Origin: Rotaria sordida
Lineage: Eukaryota; Rotifera; Eurotatoria; Philodinida; Philodinidae
Length of the DNA stretch: 64,000 bases
NCBI GenBank assembly: GCA_905250125.1
Contig: CAJNOL010000791.1
Location: 7,909 to 71,908, forward strand
Direction: 5' to 3'
The position numbers and the translations under genes are program-made. The first letter of the stretch is position 1. Each line of letters opens with the position of its first letter. The notes beneath the pieces are model-generated. The model saw only the letters and a program-made list of their open reading frames with translations. It was not told the DNA's origin and ran no database searches. This document shows positions 25,742 through 37,497 of this stretch, piece after piece.

Positions 25742-26530
25742 GTTTTGACTGCTGTTTTGTTTTGATAATGTAAAATACGAACTATACTCACTATTTACCT
25801 AATTTCTAACACATGTTATTGCACAATGACATTGTCATTATGGAGTCGATTTAGTAGTTATTTTTTGTTCTATTCTCTCCATCCGAAAAAAGAAAGAAAA
25901 CAAAAATGTATGCCAATATATTTATTCTTGTCGAAACTATTTTGGTTGTCTTTTCAATTATACTCACACCCACACCCACCCTCATGGATATTGGATACCA
26001 TTTGTCACATACTTTTGCTACAAGATGGACGGTCTACTATGGGAAAAGACTAGAAGACAGCTGTTTTTTGCAAGCACTTGTTCGAGCACGTTTGAAGCTC
26101 TTGATGCTTAGTATTGATACTGAAAAAATGACTTTGGTTCTGAATGATATAGTGGAGAGCGAAGGTAGACAAGGTGACTCATATATAGGTCACTTAGTGG
26201 CTTATCTAGTGGGTCACCAAAGTAAGGCGAAAGATTGACCGATCAAACTGAAATTTATAGGAGTAACGACTGACTATGAGTACTACGATTGCTGAAAGTT
26301 TTATGAAAAATTGATCATGCATTCTATGGGGGGGGGGGGGGGGGCGATAACAACGCAAATCGACCTCTGTCCTTTTCCAAAATAATTTCAAATGTTGGTA
26401 GTTTCAGTAGTAAACAACATGTAATAAAAGGATGTGGCAATACAACTAATTTACTAAATATCTGAAAACGAGACGGTAATACTGCGTTCGCTGAAAAACA
26501 CATAATTATGCCTGTGATTGCCAATTCGCG
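25742..26530. other. Spacer between F-box gene and unknown frame
   Basis: Contains a short telomere-like tract (CACACCCACACCCACC at 25966-25981) and a run of about 18 G at 26328-26344, striking in this AT-rich DNA. A 110-codon frame at 25906-26238 spans the repeat and shows no motif. Confidence 0.4.
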
Positions 26531-26902
26531 TTGAAACAAACGCTACAATTACATTCGATTCAAATACAATTCGATTATGTTGGACAACACATAGGTTTTG
26601 TGGTTAATGCTGGTAATGCTATTAAACAGAGTGAGACAGTTAATTCTGATGATTCAACAATGAAATGGTTAACTGTTTCAGTGCAATGTAATACAAACAA
26701 CAATGATAATGTGTTTGTTTGGGTTCCATCCGACAAAGGATCGTATGTATATAAAAGTGGCAATTCTTACTATCGTACAGTCAATGAGAACTGTTCTGTT
26801 CTAAGCAAGTCTGTTCATTCAGCACTACAAACGGATGTAGGTTCGATGGTGAACGGAAGGGTTAATACTTATTCGATTGACACAATACTAGTCATCGAAT
26901 AA
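26531..26902 (+). CDS. Unrecognised open frame, about 120 codons
   Basis: The frame opens with TTG, not ATG, so it is either an exon or a fragment. It encodes a soluble-looking sequence rich in Ser, Asn and Val (e.g. QHIGFVVNAGNAIKQ, NDNVFVWVPSDKGSYVY), with composition more protein-like than neighbouring random frames, and ends in TAA at 26902. No family recognised, no signal peptide or membrane segment. It could be the last exon of a degraded gene. Confidence 0.3.
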   Translation: MKQTLQLHSIQIQFDYVGQHIGFVVNAGNAIKQSETVNSDDSTMKWLTVSVQCNTNNNDNVFVWVPSDKGSYVYKSGNSYYRTVNENCSVLSKSVHSALQTDVGSMVNGRVNTYSIDTILVIE

Positions 26903-27170
26903 TATTGATGGTAGCAAAAACATGTCAGTACACTTCCTTTCGAGATTGATCTGCGGAAGTTACATCTGCTCCCACATCCACACGCAGCTATGAAAGAACA
27001 TAATAGAGCCCTTTCAAAGAATGTTTGGATGGAATATGCCAAGTTTACGCTCGTAACTTCTGGTTTTTCTCGTGATTATTGGAAAAAATTGGACGGATCG
27101 ACTCAGATAATAGAAAAAATTACATAAAAAATTTAATTGAAGATGATCAGTTCTTTTGTGTCTGAGAACT

Positions 27171-30100
27171 TCAGTCATGCTGATTGACTCTTGGCCGTTT
27201 AGTCTGAATGGTAGGTTCCATAGGTGCATTTTTTCTCTTGTTTTTCTTTTTCGTTGTTGATACTTTTTCATCTTCAGTATATATCTCTAACAAGACAGGA
27301 TACACTAACCAAGCAAAACTAAATAATTCATTGAATCGTGTAAATTGTTTTGTTCGTTGATTATCCATAGATTTGTTTTGTTTCTTGTTTTTGATCTTTC
27401 GATATGTTTCTATACGTTTGATCCATGACTCATAAGTAGTATGAAACCATGCTGATGCTTTTTGTTTGACTGCATCCGATAGTGTCATTTGGTTATAATA
27501 TTCATATATGTCAACTTGATTTTTCCAAGATAGTTTTTTCGATATTTCAGACCATGAAACTTTTTCCTCATCTGATTCATCTGTTACTTGATAGAATTCT
27601 TTCCAGAAGAGAGTCAAATATCTGAGAAGAAAGAAAATCAAAAATCAAAAAAACAAGAAGAAACTTCGTGCATATCCTTACTTATCTCGTATGACTTTGT
27701 ATGCATGTGTAATTTCATTTCTTAAATCGAAAATTTTGGTTTCTTTTACATATTGTTTTGAAGTAAATTTAAGAAGACAACCTGATACAATTTCAGCTTC
27801 ATTTTGAATACCATATTGCCGCATGATTCTTAATATGTCTCGGTTATATTCACCTTTTATAATTCGAGCATCTTTTATATAGTTTTTATCACCAGCAATA
27901 AAAAATGATTTATAGGGAAATGATGATGTTGCTCTGATTTCTTCTTCTTCATCAATATGTATCTCGCTATCATAAAACGGAATTTTATCATGGAGTTGAC
28001 CGAGAATAGATTTTGAATGATATGTTGGCTTGTCGTTTTTTTCCATAAAATGTGGATACTGTGAAGGACGAAGTTCTTTTGTAAGATGAGGTGCATTGAT
28101 TCCTTTTTTGGCAAAATCTACAGCCACGCTGTATACAAAAAGAGAAATATGACTTGAACTTTTCTAACAAAGATTATTATATTCATAACATTAGAATTAC
28201 GATCAAAGATCAAACCCATCAGTAGAATGATAGCTAGGTGATGGTAGAAATAGGTACAAATTTTAACCGTGTTTCTGACACAGCTCATTAGGAGACATGA
28301 AAAATAATTTTATATAATATCTGTAGATATCAGTGCAATAGCTATAGATGACTTTCAATAACGAACATATGAACGAGCATGTTTAATGTCTATAATTTTA
28401 AGTTTCATATTTGCTTTTTCATAAACATCGTATTCGAAATATTGTGAAGTTGAAAAGTTTGAAAATTCTGATTTTCCAAAAATTTCGATTCACTGACTAA
28501 TTGCATGCGAATGTAATTTTACTAATGAACTACTACAGTTTGAAAAATAAAAATACTTTGATACCATACATATAAATGTTTCTAGAGCTAGTTTTTAATT
28601 ATTTTTCAAATGTATAATGAGTTGTTCATGACGATCTGACAGCTTAGCTCTGAATAATTTTATTCAGAGAAAGCTCCTATCCATAATGGTTGTGAAATGA
28701 TGGTATGACAATATCAAAATTGCTTTATAAGTGAATGAAAATTTTTCAGTAAATTCTAAATGAAATGCTTTTTTTGAGAGATCTTAAGAAAGACTGTAAA
28801 ATCACGTTTGTGCTCAAGAAGAGTTCTGACCAATGGATTTTCAGAGTGCACCGCTATATTTTCGAATTTATTGAAACATTTTCTATCGATATATTTTTCT
28901 TATGATCATAATCTACTGTGAGATTGTATTTATTGAAATTAGAAATTGATTTTCTAATTTCATGGAAAAAACAATAATCTCAAATATTCGTGTATTGCCT
29001 TTCAAAAACGAAACAACACTTCTTCAATAATATAAGACTTTTTAAATCCCAATCTAACAGAAAAACTGATAGTGTATTTTCATAGTGATAATGGTAATAT
29101 ATATATATATATATAACTTCCTTGCCTTATTCATAAACGAGTAAAATATCAAAGATTATTTGTGCTTTGACTTGATTATAATATCATGAACATATAGTGA
29201 TTATAGATTCAGCTTAACATACCTATGCATTTTAGCTAATTGAAGGCAGTTTTTGTTTCGGACGCCGTCTTCTAATTGATCTGAAAGAGCTAGATGACTA
29301 TTGGCAATAAGACCAAGACTAAAACAAATACTATTGATTAATGTAAGATGAAAATTCTTTAGATTACTTGTCAGCTGCAATATATTCACCAAAAAAATTA
29401 CAAACATCTTCAATCGTATGTTGGACATCATTGGTTGTTTGCATTTTATTAGCTTCATGATCTTGATCTTGATAATCAAATGGATCTTCGTTTTCTTTGA
29501 ATATTAAATCTGGATGGCGGCTTATCCAGAATGTATCCCCATCAAGATCACCGCCAGACATTTCTGCAGGATGAGCACGCGGTCCATTCATAGGAAAAAC
29601 AATAACGTTTTTTAAACTGTGTAAAGCAGGTACATCGACTGCTGTCAGTTTTCGAATATCACCTTTCCATTAGAAAAAAAAGGAATAGATTAAAAGTCAC
29701 TCTACAAAATTAATTCAATTATTATTTGTTATTAATTCCATACCTGGATGAAAACATGGATTTCTTGTTACTACTACAGGGCCTCGAAAAATTTTTCCTG
29801 TTGATTCATCTCTTTGTTCATTACTAGAATCGATTTGAATAAAAACTTCACCATAGTTGAGTGTTCGACTTTCATCTACCACACCCAATAAAGACCATGA
29901 ATTCGGTACAAAAATTTTTGCTTTTGTTCGTAATTCTTTAACAAGAGAAGTTCGAATAACACGAATAAGCTGTCGAACAAATGGATCTCGTTGTTCACGT
30001 AAATGTTTTAAATATGCAATTAAAAATCCATGATAACCATTTTCATCAAAGTTACTCAATTTTTTTAATGTTTCGCATGCCTCAAGAAAATTACCTTCTA

Positions 30101-33100
30101 ATGCTTTTAACATTTTTAGCATATCGCTTTGTAATGAAAGAAAAATCTGATCACCAATACCAAGAGATGACAAAAGTAAAATTATTTGTCTATTCAGATA
30201 TGCAACTGTTGGATGCAATGATGTACGTATAACATCAATAGAAAGTGTTTTTGCAGCGAATTTATTCATAGATTCGCGAAAGTAAACATCTATATTTGGA
30301 TTGTTAATCTTACCAGCGACATCCAAGCAAACCATACCTACAATAAATTTTCGATCGTTTACTTTTTTATCCTTCAAAGTTATATTGTAATAGTTGTATC
30401 AAGATAGAATATTACCTTTATAGCCACCGCAACGAATTTGGAATGCACATGGACAAACTGTTTCAGGTAATTTCATGGTTCTAGCTAATCTTTTGGCCAA
30501 TGTAAGAGAAATAATGCCAATACCATCTGTGAAACAATATTCATGAATACCGTTTATTTCTGTTGTGGATCTTCTCTCATCTGATATTTCCTTTATTTGA
30601 TGACTTTCTAATTGGATACCTTTAATACTGGTTGAAAATGATTGTCCTAACTAGAAAGACAATAGATGCTCAAAATCTTGAAATAAATATTTTACTAAGC
30701 GTACACGAGCAGCTAACTTGGCTATAGGATGAACATTTCGAAAGTCACCCATCCATTCACGAATAATATCAACTGTGGTACGATCGTCTGGTGAAGCAAA
30801 CATCCAGCAAGAATGTTCACGTAATTGTGAACTTGAAAAAGCTAAAAATTGATAGTTTCGATCACACACATTAATTCCATTTTTCAAGATTTTTTTAATG
30901 CGTTCGTACATCTTCGCCATATTATCGTTGTAATTATGTAATACACGATAGTCTATATGGAAAATTGATGTCATGTGAAAATTTAAAGCGATATTTTAAA
31001 ATCAATCGTCTCACCTTCATCACGAAAAGTTACACGAAGAAATCGATCTTGATACTGAACATATTCACGCGTAACAGCACATTTTTCTTCACAATAAGGA
31101 CCTTCATAAAGAATGGTTGACGGTGTTATATATATCTTACGTGTCAAAAATGAGTCATTTTTCGCTGTACGTAATTCAAGTCTAGTTAAAACAATGCCGC
31201 TTGCTGTTCTACAAAGTTCATAGTTTTTGAGTAATTTTTCAAAAGCTAAATTAAACAGACGGCTCAATCTTCCACCAGGATACTTTTCCAATCCTAATGA
31301 TTCCATGGTTGTCATCTTTGATGCTATTTCAGCATTGATGAAACCTCCAGTAGCGGCAAATCGAATATTTTTAGAAATGAAAAAATCGTCATCAGTGATC
31401 GGAAGATCGTCCATGTTTGGCAATTGATTTTCTTCAGATTCATTTTGATTATTCCAATCATCGTCTTCCTTATCACAAGTTTTAGCACACCATAGCAGAG
31501 CAAACTCGAAAATCTTATCTGCAAAGATCATGAAATATCATTAGCACAACAAAATCAAATAGTACTTTTTTTTTTCTATTTACCGGTAAGAGCAACTAAT
31601 GTATTAATTGAATATAACTGTAGAATATGTTCAGCTCGTTCATCAACAATTAAATCATGAACTGTGACGATATGTTTCGAGATAAGTTTCATGATTTCGA
31701 ATTTTGTTTCAAAAGGATACAGTGGCCATCGATGATTAAAGAAATTATCTACTTTAGCTTGATTTTCTCTTATCCACTTGTCATTTGATATTAATGTGAT
31801 GGGTTCAAGATTCTTCTTGGCAGACTCAATATTTTGAATCGAACAAATGATGTCAGATTCAGATAAATTTCCTGATAATAAATTGTTGTCACTTAATAGC
31901 TGGATTAACTTTCTAATATTATTATCCCCATCATTTGAAGCTAGTTTAAAGAGCCACACATTAGCATGACCAATAAGTCCAAAGCCAGGTAGACGCTTTT
32001 CCTCATGACTTTCAGAGATTGAAGAACCAGTGTCTTTTGTTTCCAATAGTATTGGAGGTTGCTTAATTTCCATCAGTAAAAAGACTTCATTTTCATTGAT
32101 TAAAACTAATGTTATCTTTCTACGTTTCAAACTAAATTGCAAAAAGATTTTTTCTTTTCTAATGTTCTAAATATTTAATTAAAACAAAACAGAACTTACT
32201 CATGAAAACTCCATTCAAACTTGAGTATAGTAGAGTTAATAGAATCAGGTCCCCACTTTAACTCCAATGCACTGGTTATTGCTATGCTTTTCTTATCTTT
32301 AATGACTTCTAGATGAAAATCTTTGCATTTATTGATTTCAAGAGTATGTGCGATGATACCAAATCGGTCAGTATTTGAAGCCGTATTCTCCACTGTTTGT
32401 ATATTTTTCAGAGATGTTCCTGCTATTAATGTACCATAGTGAATGTCGGTTATTTTTAAAGTCACATTTGATTTTGAATTATCCGCCTTTGATATGTCCA
32501 GTGAAGTATTCGTGTGTTTTTGAGTGAATGAAATACAACGCCTTAAATATAATGGACGATCATTAAAAACGAAGGATGCTATTTTGTGTTCACTGTGATA
32601 CAGAACTTCAGCAGCAGTGGCTACACAATCAAAGCGAACAAAGGCATAGTGAGCACCTTTCTAAAAGTGATATGCTGCTAAACAATGAACAAGCTCATGA
32701 ACTTACTCTTACCTGATTCTTTTTCATGTCAACACGGCTAACGTTACAACCGCGTTCGGCAAACCAATTTCTTAGATCATACCATTTTGCGGAATATGGT
32801 ATATTGCCTACATACAGCTGAGGAGTTGATAAAGGCATGCGTTCAGATTCATCAGCGATCGGATCAATCACTAAACAGTATGTCCCCGTGTTATGAATTT
32901 CTCGAATAAGTGGAGGAGCGTTCAAATAGATTTTAAGCGAATCATTAAGAAATGGAGTAGATGAATTCGAGTTTGTTGAACCATTAGACGTGCGATGCCT
33001 AACCAAATGAAATGCCTTTGTTTCTGTATTTACCCAAGAATGAGAATCGTCGCTCTCATCGAAGTCGAAACTATTGGAATCATCATTCTCGTAGAAGTTG

Positions 33101-33297
33101 AAATCATTGGAGTCATTGTTCTCGTCGTGGTCGAAATCATTGGAATCATCGTTCTCGTCGAAGTCGAATTCGTTGGAATCATGGTTCTCGTCGTTGTTGA
33201 AATCATTGGAATCATCGGGATCGTAGTTATCGTATGTTTCATCTTCTAAACTATCGTCATTTGTATCAACTTCAGATAATGATTCTACCGTCGACAT
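27171..33297 (-). CDS. Cellular RNA-dependent RNA polymerase (RNAi type) with N-terminal RRM
   Basis: Eleven exons: 33297-32713, 32660-32200, 32158-31584, 31518-31015, 30952-30705, 30650-30416, 30337-29744, 29662-29368, 29318-29223, 28128-27682 and 27621-27171. They sum to 4491 nt, 1496 residues. Eukaryotic RdRPs copy RNA templates to make or amplify small RNAs for silencing. Residues 28-85 are about five acidic repeats of the type DENDDSNDFD. An RRM follows, with RNP2 LYVGNI (161-166) and RNP1 KGAHYAFV (196-203). The catalytic region includes AARLGQSFSTS, GPVVVTRNPCFHPGDI and the active-site DLDGD at 1106-1110 within AEMSGGDLDGDTFW. NLGLIANSHLALSDQ and KMHSVAVDFAKKG are further family signatures. 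The C terminus is Lys/Arg-rich and nuclear-signal-like (KKKNKRKNAP). A TAG at 30653-30651 falls inside the short fifth intron. Intron 9 (28129-29222) is long; others are 35-110 bp. An N-terminal RRM is also known in plant RdRPs. Confidence 0.93.
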
Positions 33298-34680
33298 CGT
33301 TCAATGAATGTAAGATCTACAAAAAATCTTCTATTCTATAAGTTTATTCGACAAAGTTTCAACTAAGATGAAGCAAGTCTATTAATGAATTTGCTAAAAT
33401 ATTGATTGAGTCTTATGAGGACTTTAAATATTAGTAGTGTATAGATCCAAGATTCTTATGATCTCAATTAAGTGAAATAATGACTCTGTCTGCTCCTTTT
33501 GATTTCACATTTCCCTGAATACGCGAAAGTTAGTAATTCTCGTCAGTGAGAAATAATGTGTCTGCATTCTCTGATGACTCTTGCAGTATTTGAAATCTTA
33601 TTAACATTCAGGATAGTGGTGTAACAATACATCGCATCATGTTTGTCTGTTGCATGTGACTTTGAAACATTCGATCCTACACGGCACTCATTCGCTAATG
33701 ACTTCTCACTATGCTGAAAAGATAGCAAAATGTTACAGATAGGTATAGATGTAAAACGGGTTAGTGTCGATGATAAAATTTTGAGATAAAAGAAATAGAA
33801 ATGGTCATGATGTAGAAACGAAGATAAAGTAACTGTTTGGATTCTTTTCTCTTTGACAGAGACACGGCTTATTTGAAAATTCGTAAGGGTTGTCTATTCT
33901 GCAACACATATTTTCCAGCGAATCTCATACAAATGTAAATTATTCCCTTTAAATCGATGATTCAATAGAAAGCAAAGTTATATATAGGGTCTGGATGTGG
34001 ATTTGGATGTGGGTGTGGGGTGGGTATGGATGTTGGAGGTACGCCTGGTTGTGTGTTCCTATAGTGTAAGGTTTTGTTTGAGTGCATGTGTATGGATGCG
34101 GATGTGAATGTGCGTTTATAGGTGTAGCTAGATACGCATGGATGTGTGTTTGTGAATGGATGGGACTCAATTCATATGTTGGTTTATGACTCTGGGTAGG
34201 CGTCTATTGGTGTTACTTTAATCTGGCTGGTTCGACGTAGATTTATAGTTGGGTAGCTTGTCAATGAAAAACATCTGGAGGATGTAGGTGGCTGTAAGTA
34301 TGGGTGTGGAAGTGGATCTGGTTTGATTAATTAACCACACCCACACCCTAGTTCCACCAAAAGTCGATTCACATGATCTCTGAAAAACGATTTGAAATCT
34401 CAGTACTTTTCAACAAGCTCAAGTGTATAGAAGAAACTTTTTATGAGCTTAGAATAGTTGTAAATTTCATTCACTAAAAACAAGTTTGATGAAGTTTTCA
34501 TATAACAGCACTTTCAAGGGCCACACGAAAATAATAATGACGATAGAAAGAGCGAGCCCCATATAGTACTTATTTCAAATTCGGGACAAATATATTCGGC
34601 AGTAACCAATATGAGCATATTTAATGATGATCACTGTAGCAGACAAATATTACAAAAATCCGAATTAAAATGTCTGTCCA
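33298..34680. other. RdRP 5' flank and CacyBP 3' flank
   Basis: Contains the presumed RdRP promoter. From about 33985 to 34350 there is degenerate telomere-like DNA (GGATGTGGGTGTGGGGTGGG at about 34005; GGGTGTGGAAGTGGATC; then inverted CCACACCCACACCC at about 34335). No exon recognised. Confidence 0.45.
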
Positions 34681-35813
34681 TCATAGATTCTTTTTAGCAG
34701 GATAAATTGTCAAATCGGAAGTTCGAATAATGCCAGGATCCTCTTTATCACATGATTCAGGGGAAAGTGCATTCATCTTCTCTTGTGATTTAACCCAGGC
34801 TTTGGCAATAGCTCGTTTCGTATCATCGTCGCCATTTTCGTACATTTCCTCTACCATATTCAAGAAGGACTCACTCGATTCTTTTGTATTATCGAGTTTC
34901 GAGAGTGGTCTACATTAGAATATGAAGAAAATCGTCAGATCAAAAAGATTTTACTTACTGTATAGGTGCTTTTTTATCGTCCTTTAAAAGGCGTTCCCAA
35001 TTTTTTGACTCTACTTTTCGTAGAGATAAAATGACCATATCTTTTTTCACCTAGATGTATGAGTAATTTATAAAAAACGCAAAAGATAATTTGATATGAC
35101 AAATAGACTTTGAACGTTGATTGATCCGGTAGAATCGCATGCAGAAGACCGACTTTCTTCAAAAAGTAGTTGATATTTTTTAGATTTTGAATTTGCAGAT
35201 GGAAGCCACTAGGATAGTACAATATTGAGTCATTAAAATTCGAGAAAAATTTGATCATGAATTGTTACCTTGTTTCGAAGGAACACTGGATGTAGTCCTC
35301 GGGTAAATTGCCTGCGCCATCGAGATTTTGAACGTAGACCTTGACAAGTTTATCACTTTGATCCCGTGCTGTCATCAATAAAAGAAAACAGATAGAAATC
35401 TTTGTTGTACTATTGCCCTATCATAGACTGATATATCCTTTGTGTATGATGGAGTAGGTGTTGATTAACCATTGGCAGATTTTTCTTCCGCTGGAGCAGC
35501 AGCCTGTTGTTGTTGTTGTTGCTGCTTCTGCAGCTATTCCTGAAGTCGGACTAATTCCTTTTTGAATTTGCGTTTTTGAAGCTCCAGATTTTGCTTTATG
35601 CGAGAGCGAGTAGTAGAGTCGATTATCCGTTTGATTTCGTCGATATCAGTGGTGACCTACAACAGATGAAACGTCTGTACATAAATTTTAGTTGTTGTTC
35701 AGACACAACATCTAGAAATATTTCTTTTTGTCATGAATTTCAAACGATCCTCTTCGATTCTTCGAGGAAGTTGTCTTGTTTCGCACCTCTTGTATTCGCT
35801 CTTCGAGTGTCAT
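34681..35813 (-). CDS. CACYBP: Calcyclin-binding protein / Siah-interacting protein (CacyBP/SIP), with one in-frame TAG
   Basis: Exons 35813-35787, 35656-35470, 35368-35269, 35208-35109, 35050-34959 and 34909-34681 sum to 735 nt, 244 codons plus stop; the human protein is about 228. CacyBP scaffolds Siah-type ubiquitination and binds S100 proteins. The N-terminal helices (TTDIDEIKRIIDSTTRSRIK) match the dimerisation region. The CS domain has DQSDKLVKVYVQNLDG, and DMVILSLRKVESKNWERLL matches the end of CS. The SGS segment (EEMYENGDDDTKRAIAKAWV) matches the family's IYEDGDDDMKRTINKAW. Codon 50 is TAG (35536-35534), just before a Gln/Ala-rich linker. It may be a nonsense change (CAG to TAG), a readthrough site, or lie in a 48-bp intron (GTCCGA...CAACAG, 35545-35498) that would restore the frame but has a weak donor and no pyrimidine tract. 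Everything else is intact. Confidence 0.75.
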
Positions 35814-36039
35814 TGTTGTTGTTTATGGATCGACGGAGATAGGAGACACAAAATCTAAAATTTAGAGTATTGAATATTATTGCAAGTGTTTGTCGATTTC
35901 TATTTATATTTACACATGTAAGTATAAAAATAACCGTACCCATAACCTAATAAACAATACCTTTCAAAATTACTTCATATAGTACTGAAAACTATTACTT
36001 AGTTATCCTTCTAAAAATTATATTAAAAAATTACTTGAT

Positions 36040-36597
36040 TTAACGTGTTTGGCTCTGAAATTTTACGTCGATTCCTTCAATGTTTACTGAAACTAGCTTT
36101 GTTCTCTTTCTGACTTTCAAGACTTGCCAACTTTTTCCTTGAAAATTACTCTGCTGTCTGAAAGTGTCCCAGATTACTTCTACGCATTGCATCATGGTCC
36201 TAACATTTTCATGACTGTCATAAGAAATACATATAAACATCGAAATTTCAAAGTAACATCGACGTAAGACTGCATGATCCTGCAATAAATAACTGGATTC
36301 GTTAGCGTACCAACCTTCTTAATGATGACGTTTATTATACTATTTTACATATTCACAATGTTCCTACCTTTTGATTAACATACAGTTAAAAATGAGACAG
36401 TGATTATTTTCTAATTTTTTCTTAAGAAAAAACTATTTGATAATTGTAAAGTATCCTTTCATTAGAGCATATTATACCTCTTCCAATCGTTCAAGTCCTC
36501 TAACCACACAGATGCTTTGAATGCACTCAAAATCATTAGAAAGACCTGTCTTTTGGGTGAAAGCAATGATTTTTCCTAAGAGATCAAAGATATCCAT
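36040..36597 (-). CDS. Small two-exon gene of unknown function
   Basis: Exons 36597-36478 (ATG start, 40 codons) and 36279-36040 join in phase 0 to give 119 residues ending in TGA. An alternative is that the first exon begins at an acceptor (CTGTAG near 36604) and belongs to a longer gene. The sequence starts MDIFDLLGKIIAFTQKTG and contains CYFEISMFICISYDSHENVR; it is moderately hydrophobic without a clear membrane segment. I do not recognise a family. It lies 227 bp upstream of CacyBP on the same strand. Confidence 0.4.
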
Positions 36598-36659
36598 AAA
36601 AAATCTACAGATAAATCATGAATAACTGCAAGTAAACTGTAGTTTTCAAGCATTTTTTA

Positions 36660-37371
36660 GAGAAAGAATCATACATCAATCGATCTGTGTGGAGTCGATC
36701 ATAATTGTCAATGTTACATTTGTAAAACATGCCCCTAACATCCGCAATGTTCAGAGTTGTCGATTGTTTTCAGGAGTGGGGGGGGGGGGGGGGGGGAGGA
36801 TAAAATTTTTACAGAAAGTGCTCTCATTTTCGTGGTATGAAAACTTTGGACCAAGGAAAAAGGAGCGACACCACCTCTCACTTTTATTCTTTCAGAAGTT
36901 GCAAAAATTTCGCAGAAAATATTCAACATTTTTCGCAGAAACTGCTAAAAATTTCCGCAGACAGCCTGCCATTTTATGTGAGGGAAATCTCCCCTTCCCC
37001 ATTCCCCCTAATCGGTAAGTTTGGCAATGTTTCGGTACAAAATTTATAACATTGAAAGTAGTTTCCTTACCTTTTCGAATCTTTCTAATAATAAAAATAA
37101 TAAACTTACCACAGTCAAAGAATTGCAACCTATACGTTTGCTATTGATAATATTTGTTTTTTCTTCGTACGCTCTTCACTCGTTTCTTTTTAAATGACTC
37201 GATTCATACTTTTGCAGTATGGCAAAGTTTTTTCTTCTTCCGTTCTCTTTACTTTGTTTCATTCCTTTTCTTTTTGTTTTCTGTTTCTCTTCAAATACAC
37301 ATTTGATGAAACAGAACTTCACGTGGTAACACCAACACATGTATAAAACAATTGTAAAAAGAATCAGTAGG
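36660..37371. other. Gene-free spacer with a long poly-G run
   Basis: A run of about 20 G at 36778-36797 is followed by a GC-richer stretch to about 37015 with several direct words (TTTCGCAGAAA, TTTTCGCAGAAACTGC, TTTCCGCAGACAGCC). It looks like a repeat fragment; no gene recognised. Confidence 0.4.
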
Positions 37372-37497
37372 GTGTAGGTGTGGGTGTGGGTGTAGGTGTG
37401 AGTGTGAGTGTGAGTGGGGGTATGGGTGTGGATGTGGGTGTGGATCTTGGGTGAAGAGATACTCAAGATCCACACCCACCCACACCCACATCCACAC
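37372..37497. repeat. Inverted telomere-like array, left part
   Basis: GTGTGGGTGTGGGTGTAGGTG-type repeats to about 37446, a spacer (GATCTTGGGTGAAGAGATAC), then CACACCCACCCACACCC. The CCCACA arm is interrupted by the hAT-like element at 37498 and resumes at 40209. Confidence 0.85.

Noticed and set aside
30651-30653. In-frame TAG in the RdRP, apparently making a pseudogene
   Set aside because: A 54-bp GT-AG intron (30704-30651, ending TTTCTAG) removes it and restores the conserved AARLGQSFSTS motif; exon lengths then sum to whole codons.
32995-33249. Val/Ile-rich frame on the + strand
   Set aside because: It is the reverse of the acidic repeat of the RdRP; the hydrophobic repeat is an artefact of the complementary codons.
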